Shown here piece by piece: positions 34,363 to 41,100 of a DNA stretch of 64,000 nt. A model generated the notes under the pieces. The model was not told the origin of the DNA, made no database searches, and saw nothing but the letters and a program-made list of their open reading frames with translations. Numbering within the stretch: position 1 is the stretch's first letter; each line of letters starts with the position of its first letter. The position numbers were made by a program, and so were the translations under genes. The stretch lies in NCBI GenBank assembly GCA_937958995.1, contig CALGAP010000023.1, forward strand, positions 248,001 to 312,000, in the 5' to 3' direction. This DNA is from an uncultured Chitinophagaceae bacterium (GTDB taxonomy: Bacteria > Bacteroidota > Bacteroidia > Chitinophagales > Chitinophagaceae).

Positions 34363-35071
34363 TGAAAATATAAGCCGCAAGATCATCCAGGCGCTGCAGG
34401 AGCGTCCCTTTCAGCGGCTGCTGGAAGTGGGTCCCGGCGGTGGCGCGCTCACCAAATACCTGCTGCAAATCCCGGGTATTGATCTTAAATGCGTGGAACT
34501 GGATGAAGAAAAAATAAACTACCTGCATAAAACCTATCCCGCCCTCCAGGGCAAAATCATCCACCAGAGTTTTTTGGAAATGGAAAAACCCTGGCAGGAT
34601 GATTTTACCATTGTAGGCAATTTTCCATACAACATATCTTCGCAGATATTATTCAAAGTGCTCGACTGGAAAGAGAGCGTGCAGGCAGTGGTGGGCATGT
34701 TTCAAAAAGAAGTGGCGCAACGAGTGGCCGCCAGGGAAGGAAACAAGGTGTACGGCGTAACGAGCGTGCTGGTGCAGGCTTTTTTCAAAGTGGAATATTT
34801 GTTTGAAGTGCAGGAAAAAAGTTTTACGCCTCCGCCTAAAGTGAAAAGCGCGGTGATAAGACTAACCCCACTCGAAACAATACCACCCATGAAGAGTGAA
34901 AAATCTTTTTTCCTTCTTGTAAAAACGGCTTTCAACCAGCGGCGAAAAACGTTGCGCAACGCAGTGAAAGCTTTGTTTACGGCAGAAAACCTGCAGGACC
35001 CTATTTTTGACAAACGTGCTGAACAATTGAGCGTACATGAGTTTGCCGGTTTGACTTTTAAAATGAATTAA
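34319..35071 (+). CDS. rsmA: 16S rRNA (adenine1518-N6/adenine1519-N6) dimethyltransferase
   Basis: 250 residues. Dimethylates two adjacent adenines in the 3' hairpin of 16S rRNA using S-adenosylmethionine. Motifs: KALGQHFLHDENI at the start, VGPGGGALTKYLL for cofactor binding, and NFPYNISSQILFK, the family's N-L/F-PY catalytic loop; the C-terminal domain has FTPPPKVKSAVI and NQRRKTLRN. The start is fixed by the conserved N-terminal motif, hence the overlap with the upstream frame. Cytoplasmic. Confidence 0.96.
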   Translation: MYTLKKALGQHFLHDENISRKIIQALQERPFQRLLEVGPGGGALTKYLLQIPGIDLKCVELDEEKINYLHKTYPALQGKIIHQSFLEMEKPWQDDFTIVGNFPYNISSQILFKVLDWKESVQAVVGMFQKEVAQRVAAREGNKVYGVTSVLVQAFFKVEYLFEVQEKSFTPPPKVKSAVIRLTPLETIPPMKSEKSFFLLVKTAFNQRRKTLRNAVKALFTAENLQDPIFDKRAEQLSVHEFAGLTFKMN

Positions 35072-35087
35072 TTCCATTTAATGATAC

Positions 35088-36011
35088 ATGAGTACCGTCA
35101 TCATCACGGCCAATGCACATCCCTGGCTGTTGGAAACATTGCAAAAGAAAGGATTTACCGTTCAGTACCTGCCCGCCATTACTTATGAACAACTTGCTGA
35201 AAAAATCGGAGAGGCGACGGGGCTGATCGTCACTACGCGGCTGAAGATCGATAAAGCTATGCTCGACAAAGCAGACAAATTAAAATGGATTGGCCGGCTG
35301 GGTAGTGGTATGGAACTGATCGATACGGCTTATGCAGAAAAGAAAGGTATCAAATGCGTGAGCAGTCCCGAAGGTAATCGCAACGCCGTGGCCGAACATT
35401 CGCTGGGAATGTTGCTGAGCCTGATGAACAACATCCATAGCAGTATGCAGGAAATTCGCGAGGGCAAATGGCTGCGCGATGCCAACCGCGGTATTGAACT
35501 GAGTGGCAAGACAGTGGGCATAATCGGTTATGGTAACACAGGAAGCGCCTTTGGCCGGCTGCTGGAACCCTTTGGCGTGACGGTGCTCGCGCACGATAAA
35601 TACAAATTCGGTTTTGCAAAAGGCTATGTGCACGAGGCCAACCTGGAGCAGGTGATGCGTTATGCAGATGTAGTGAGCCTGCATCTGCCGCTCACCGATG
35701 AAACATTTCACTACGCCAACGATGCATTTTTTGATGCATTGGAAAGAAAGCCATTTTTTCTGAATGCTTCGCGCGGGAAAGTGCAACATACCGCGGCCAT
35801 CATCCGCGCTTTAAAAGATGGAAAAATTGCGGGTGCCGGATTGGATGTTCTGGAAAATGAAAAACTGGGCACTTATAGCGAGGAAGAAAAAAAGGAACTC
35901 GACTGGCTGCTATCACAACCCAATGTGATCATTACGCCGCATATTGCGGGCTATAGCCACGAAGCCTTTATTAATATGGCCAAAGTGGTGGTTGACAAGC
36001 TGGGACTTTAA
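35088..36011 (+). CDS. D-2-hydroxyacid dehydrogenase (phosphoglycerate dehydrogenase-like)
   Basis: 307 residues. NAD-binding Rossmann core VGIIGYGNTGSAFGRLL, catalytic Arg in IGRLGSGMELID, Glu in the GLDVLENE region and His in PHIAGYSHEA: the triad of this family. Length fits the short form without an ACT domain, so it may be a 3-phosphoglycerate dehydrogenase for serine synthesis or a broader 2-hydroxyacid reductase. Starts 17 bp after rsmA. Confidence 0.9.
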   Translation: MSTVIITANAHPWLLETLQKKGFTVQYLPAITYEQLAEKIGEATGLIVTTRLKIDKAMLDKADKLKWIGRLGSGMELIDTAYAEKKGIKCVSSPEGNRNAVAEHSLGMLLSLMNNIHSSMQEIREGKWLRDANRGIELSGKTVGIIGYGNTGSAFGRLLEPFGVTVLAHDKYKFGFAKGYVHEANLEQVMRYADVVSLHLPLTDETFHYANDAFFDALERKPFFLNASRGKVQHTAAIIRALKDGKIAGAGLDVLENEKLGTYSEEEKKELDWLLSQPNVIITPHIAGYSHEAFINMAKVVVDKLGL

Positions 36012-36123
36012 AAATCAGTCATCTACCCAAAATATTGAAATGTAACGTTTAAGCGCACCAAAAATTAAGAATTTTTAATTCCAGATTTTTAGGCAGGGCA
36101 TTTTCCTGTTACAAAAAATCCTT

Positions 36124-36131
36124 TACTTTTG
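36124..36131 (+). promoter_or_regulatory. TAnnTTTG promoter box of greA
   Basis: TACTTTTG matches the Bacteroidota -7 consensus exactly. It stands 112 bp upstream of the greA ATG and 23 bp before a terminator-like hairpin. No convincing -33 TTG was found. Confidence 0.55.
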
Positions 36132-36153
36132 CTTTATATCAGTTAATAATCTG

Positions 36154-36225
36154 CAACGCTTCAGTGCACCTGAGGCGTTGTTCTTTTTTTGTTTTCCGGA
36201 GAGGTTTTGCCGTATCCGGGCAAAA
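36154..36225 (+). promoter_or_regulatory. greA leader with terminator-like attenuator
   Basis: Hairpin A: CAACGCTTCAG (36154-36164) pairs with CTGAGGCGTTG (36170-36180) around TGCAC and is followed by TTCTTTTTTT. Hairpin B: TTTTGCC (36205-36211) with GGCAAAA (36219-36225), directly before the Shine-Dalgarno site. CCGGA at 36196 can instead pair with TCCGG at 36215, so B has an alternative. Hairpin A might also end transcripts of the gene stopping at 36011. Confidence 0.65.
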
Positions 36226-36242
36226 AAATAAGGAGGTTACTT

Positions 36243-36716
36243 ATGTCAAATGTTCTGTACGTTACCAAGGAGACGCTGGAAAAAATGAAGGAAGAATTGA
36301 TCCGCATGCGTACGGTTGACCGTCCTGCTGCCGCTCGTGCTATTGCCGAGGCCAGGGAAAAGGGCGACTTGAAGGAAAATGCGGAGTACGATGCTGCCAA
36401 AGAGGCCCAGGGAATACTGGAGGCCCGCATCAAGAAGCTGGAAAGCGATATCGCCTCAGCGCGTATCGTAGAAGCCGAAGATGTTGATACCAGCAAGGTA
36501 TCGATATTGACGAAGGTGACCATCACCAATCTCAACAACAAGAAGCAGTTTACTTACCAGATTGTATCGGAAAAAGAGGCCGATATCAAGCTGGGTAAAA
36601 TATCGGTCACCTCGCCCATTGGCGCCGGCCTGCTGGGCAAAGCGGTAGGCGAAGTGGCAGAAGTGCAGGTGCCCGCCGGGTTAGTCAGGTTTAAGATAGA
36701 AGAAATTACCGTCTGA
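36243..36716 (+). CDS. greA: Transcription elongation factor GreA
   Basis: 157 residues. Enters the RNA polymerase secondary channel and stimulates cleavage of backtracked RNA. N-terminal coiled coil with the acidic tip (KEKGDLKENAEYDAAKEAQG, written here as AREKGDLKENAEYDAAKE) and a C-terminal FKBP-like domain (ISVTSPIGAGLLGKAVGE). The ATG at 36243 has a strong AAGGAGG site 6 bp before it, unusual for this phylum; an in-frame ATG at 36189 lies within the leader hairpin region and is rejected. Confidence 0.97.
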   Translation: MSNVLYVTKETLEKMKEELIRMRTVDRPAAARAIAEAREKGDLKENAEYDAAKEAQGILEARIKKLESDIASARIVEAEDVDTSKVSILTKVTITNLNNKKQFTYQIVSEKEADIKLGKISVTSPIGAGLLGKAVGEVAEVQVPAGLVRFKIEEITV

Positions 36717-36720
36717 TTAA

Positions 36721-36743
36721 CCCCGCCCGGTGCGGGGTTTTTT
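36721..36743 (+). terminator. Terminator of greA
   Basis: CCCCGC and GCGGGG stem with CCGGT loop and a six-T run, starting 4 bp after the stop codon. Confidence 0.9.
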
Positions 36744-36912
36744 AATCCCGGATTTTGAGGATTGCGAGGATTGCAGGGATTATTGCCGTGATTTTGGGAT
36801 CGCGGATTTTTGAGGATTACGCAGATTACGCGGATATTTGAAATAATTTCTGTGCAATTATCCATGAAATCCGTGCAATCCATGAATTCCGTATAATCCG
36901 TGATCAAAATTG
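36744..36912. repeat. Intergenic repeat of GGATT and AATCC words in inverted order
   Basis: The left half repeats GGATT about every 9-20 bp (GAGGATTGCGAGGATTGCAG, GAGGATTACGCAGATTACGC); the right half repeats the complement (GAAATCCGTGCAATCCATG, TATAATCCGTGATC). The whole could fold into a long imperfect hairpin between greA and the HIT gene. Similar intergenic repeats occur in other Bacteroidota genomes. Confidence 0.7.
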
Positions 36913-36919
36913 GTGAACC

Positions 36920-37318
36920 ATGACTATTTTTTCCAAAATCATTAAGGGCGAAATTCCTTCGTATAAGATTGCAGAGAATGAAAAATTCTTCGCCTTCCTG
37001 GATATTTACCCGCTGGTGGAAGGCCATACATTGGTGATTCCGAAGATTGAGGTGGACAAATTCTTTGATGTGCCGGACGAATATCTGTCGGAGATGCTGG
37101 TATTTGCCAAGCCTATTGCGCATGCTATTGAAAAGTCTTTCCGTTGTAATCGCTGTGGTATTTCTGTAATCGGGTTGGAAGTGCCGCATGCGCACATGCA
37201 CCTGGTGCCGATAAATGATATGGACGATTTGAATTTTACGCGCGGCAAGCTGAAAGTGAGCCCGGAACAACTGAAGAAGGCGCAGGAGAAAATACTATCC
37301 AACCTGCAGGGCGTTTGA
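36920..37318 (+). CDS. HIT-family nucleotide hydrolase
   Basis: 132 residues. Histidine-triad protein with the active-site motif VPHAHMHLVP (HxHxHxx) near residue 92, preceded by the usual NAD/nucleotide-site strands (FFAFLDIYPLVEGHTLVIPK). Members cleave phosphoramidates and related adenylated substrates; the natural substrate here is unknown. Cytoplasmic. ATG 7 bp after the repeat region. Often found next to greA in Bacteroidota, as here. Confidence 0.94.
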   Translation: MTIFSKIIKGEIPSYKIAENEKFFAFLDIYPLVEGHTLVIPKIEVDKFFDVPDEYLSEMLVFAKPIAHAIEKSFRCNRCGISVIGLEVPHAHMHLVPINDMDDLNFTRGKLKVSPEQLKKAQEKILSNLQGV

Positions 37319-37657
37319 CGATATGCTTGTCAGTCAGCGGTACCCTAAAACCCGGAGTGTTTCATACATATTTCTATTTAGAGCCAGATAAGCATATGTT
37401 TATTATTACTAAAATTTACACTTACCCGTTAGCTATGGGGGTGCTAAATATTTTCCTGTAGTTAGCACTAAAGCTTTTGTCATTCCTTTTAGAAAACCTG
37501 CCGCGTCTAAATATTTCACTTACACGATTTAGCACTTGTTCCCCCGGTAATCTTTCAAGCCTAAGTGTTTCCGTTGCCGTTACTAACGCATTAGGGAATG
37601 CAACTTTAGTACTATAGAACAGAGTATTTTACAAAAGTGATCAACTTTATATATTTG
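37319..37657 (+). promoter_or_regulatory. Long leader region of the giant secreted protein
   Basis: No gene is seen in these 340 bp. TAnnTTTG box TATATTTG at 37650-37657 lies 20 bp before the ATG at 37678. Further up are inverted copies of GTGCTAAAT (about 37442) and TTAGCACTAAAG (about 37467), and ATTTAGCACTTGTTCC (about 37519), which shares TTTAGCACTT and TTCC with the leader of the gene at 14619. Confidence 0.4.
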
Positions 37658-37677
37658 TTTTCAAAATCCAAATCTGT

Positions 37678-38142
37678 ATGAACAGGAAACCTCTAACCCA
37701 CATTCTCTACCCCTTACTGTTATTTGCCGGTATTACGGCCCGGGCGCAGTCGCCCGGAGGGGTTCCGGTAAAAGCATGGTACAGGGCTGATGCCCCGGCA
37801 ACTTTGTTTTCAAATGCTGGCACCATACCCGTTACCGACAATGCGTTAGTTTATCAATGGAACGAATACACAGGCACAGGCTATAACCTGGTGCAGAGTA
37901 GTGCAGGGGCTCGGCCAGTCTTCTCAAATGCCACCACCCTGGCCAATTTCAACCCTACTGTAACCTTCGACGGTTCAAACGACTTTATGCAGTTTAGTCC
38001 TGCCACCGGCGTAGACGTGATCGACAGGGCAACAGGTGCTTTATATGTGGCAGGTTACGTGAACCAGAAGAAACGCAGCGGCGTATTGGGATTTCATCCT
38101 TCCATGGACTTTCCGGGTTTGCATTTTCACAGCGATTATTAA
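37678..38142 (+). CDS. N-terminal part of giant T9SS protein, cut by an in-frame TAA
   Basis: 154 codons: signal peptide (LTHILYPLLLFAGITARAQ) and the first half of a LamG/concanavalin-like domain (GGVPVKAWYRADA, PTVTFDGSNDFMQF, GALYVAGYVN). The stop TAA at 38140-38142 is in the same frame as the long gene that follows, with no shift, and the domain simply continues after it. I therefore read this and the next entry as one gene with a nonsense codon. A functional short product is unlikely because the fold is cut in half. Confidence 0.7.
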   Translation: MNRKPLTHILYPLLLFAGITARAQSPGGVPVKAWYRADAPATLFSNAGTIPVTDNALVYQWNEYTGTGYNLVQSSAGARPVFSNATTLANFNPTVTFDGSNDFMQFSPATGVDVIDRATGALYVAGYVNQKKRSGVLGFHPSMDFPGLHFHSDY

Positions 38143-38145
38143 CTA

Positions 38146-41100
38146 TTGTTTTTTACATCCGGCGGTCCGGGTTACCAGGGCGTCAGTAATAACACAGTTA
38201 CCGACAAAACGTACTTTACTGCAGGCGGTGCCTGGGAAAACAATGGCGGAAATCCCAACTACCTGGGCGCAACAGTATCTCTGAATGGCGACCGCAACCT
38301 GTATTCTGGCTCAGAGATGAATAATGTGAACCTGGGCACAGGCTACCGCGACCTGAGAGTGGGCGGCGACAACAACTGGGGATCGTTTAGCGGGCAGTTA
38401 AATGAACTGTTGGTGTTTGAAAACCGTCTTACCGATGCCGAAATGGATCGTGTAGAAACTTATCTTTCTATCAAATACGGTATTACCTATGCGAACGGGG
38501 CGGCGGATTACAAAAATTCGGGTGGTCTTACAGTATGGAATGCTACGGTTAATAACGGCTTTCATTACAATATTGCCGGTATTGCACGCGACGATAACGG
38601 CGCTCTTTACCAGAAACAGTCGTGGAGTACCAATGCCGGTACCCAGGTATTAATTGGCGTAGGCTCACTGGCCAATACAAATGCTGAAAATGCCGGAACC
38701 CTTGCCGACGGACAATACCTGGTATGGGGAGACAATGGTCTTGCCAAAGTGCCCCAGGTACCAATCAACTATTTTGCTGGAATCAGCCACCACTTTTCTG
38801 CTATATGGAAGGTGCAAAACTCGGGCTCTGTTGGCACCGTACGGGTGGCCTGGCCTAAAATATTCAACAACCTGGTATTGATTCAAAGCGCCGACGATGT
38901 GATTGATGCCGGCGATGCAACTACCAATATGGCGGGAAACGAGATCACCATCAACGGTATCGTTTATAACTATGCAGACGTTACACTGGCAGATGGAACC
39001 TACTTTACTTTTGGCGCCAAGCTGGCTGCTCCTGGTGGAGTAACTGAAGGGCTGATTATGTGGCATAAGGCTGATGACGGCACCACTGCCGCGGGACCGA
39101 AGAATATCTGGAGAGATATTTCCGGCAACGAAAAAGACGTAACCCAAAACAACAATGTAGCCTATCAGCCGATATTTGTTCCGAATGCTACGTACGCAGC
39201 AAACGGAAAAACTTATTTTTTCAACTATAACCCGTTCTATTATTTCGATGGCAGCAACGATTTCTTTTATCGCTTGGACAAGAACTATTTCCCAAGTACC
39301 AATAGTCCCGGCAGTGTATATGGCGTAATGTTCAACTCAAGTGTTGGCGGCTGGCGCACACCGTATGGCTGGGGAGATGATGATCCTAACCTGAATCGCC
39401 AGGACGATAACTATTATTTCTATCGCGACAACAGTAGCGTTATCAATACTGGTAACCTGGGTCTTAAATCCAGGCCGGCACATATCGGCGCAATGGCCTG
39501 GAGAGGAACTTCCAATGGTGTATATCTGTTTGTAGATGGCCAGACATTTACCGCCAATGCCGGTATTGGAAGTATTAATAGCAGCAGTGCCGGCTCGTTC
39601 TCGATTGGTAGCGAAGGATATGATCTCGGCGGAAATGGAAACGAAGTATTTCAGGGTGGAATATCAGAAGTATTTGCTTATACATTCGATCATCAGAATT
39701 CATCCAACAATGAAAAGCTACGCATCAATTCCTACCTCGCTATCAAGTATGGTATTACATTGCTCAAAGATGCGGGCAATGCTACTTCCGACTATTTGAG
39801 CAGTGAATCAGTGACTGTTTGGGATGCTGCAGCAAATACAGGTTACAACAATAACGTGGCCGGTATTGCCCGGGACGATAACAGCGCCCTTCATCAAAAA
39901 CAGTCACAAAGCAACCGAAGCGGACAGCAGGTATTGATTGGTACGACTGGTCTGGCCAATACCAACGAATTGAACAGTGAGGGATTGTCGGACGGACAGT
40001 TCCTGATGTGGGGTGACAACGGCCTGAGTAAAGCACCCTCGGTAACCCTTAATGGTGTGCCCGGCGTCAACTTCCGCTTTGCCGCAGTATGGAAAGTGCA
40101 GAATACAGGCAATGTGGGTACGGTGCGTGTTACCTGCCCAACAGGTCTCACCAACATTACGTTGCTGCAAAGTAGCGATCCTACGTTTGCCAGCGTGGAC
40201 GCTGCCACCGACATGTCGGCTAATGTGATCACCATTAACGGAGCAACGTACAACTATGCTGATGTAACCCTCACTAATGGCGAATATTTCACCTTCGCAG
40301 TCCAAATGAACGGTCCGGGTGGTGTAGCTCCCGATCTGCGTGTCTGGTTGCGGGCCGATGCGGGCTTTACTCCATCTGAGTGGACCGATTTCTCCGGCAA
40401 TAACAATCACTATACGCAGACAAATGATTCGCGTAAGCCGTTCGTGGCTGAAAAAATGTACAACTTTAATCCGGTAATTGACTTCGGATTGTCAAATTCA
40501 GCAGATGGCCGCTTTATGGTGCTTCCTGCCGGCAAGCCCTTCTCTTCCAACATTACAGCCACCAGCCCCGTCAGGGGAGCCAGCTTCTTTACCCTGACGC
40601 TTAGCAGGAGCAATAGCGGTAGCACGGACGTGATTGGATTTGGCAATACTACCACCGGGTCGGGACTGATAAACGCCGACCGTCCTGCATTGGGCAAGCT
40701 CGGAGACTATTTCGTGATGTGGCCTTTTGACAGTCCAAACCCAGACTTTTCGCCCATTCAAATTGAGCGTTTTTACCTCGACGATATATCATTTACCTAT
40801 AATGTGCCAGGAATAAAATTTGGGAAAAATGGTCAGCTGGCAACTACGAGTAAGAACGTAAACGATCAAAGCTATTTGCACTTTGCCAACGGCAGTGTGC
40901 TCGGTTCGCAAAGCTCAGGTGTGCGGAATGGTTATATAGCTGAGGTGATTGCTTACGAGCGCGATATCACAGAAGATGAAAAGAAGAGAGTCCGTACCTA
41001 TGTTGCCATTAAATACGGCATTACGCTCGCACACGACTATATCTCGGCCGACAGCCTGATTGTATGGGACACCGCAACGAATGCCGGATACAACAATAAC

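Noticed and set aside
36154..36190. Plain terminator of the dehydrogenase gene only
   Set aside because: Possible, but a consensus promoter box lies between that gene and the hairpin, so a leader role for greA fits better; kept as a finding with this alternative.
36744..36912. CRISPR array
   Set aside because: The repeated words are 5-10 bp with irregular spacing and inverted order; no cas genes.
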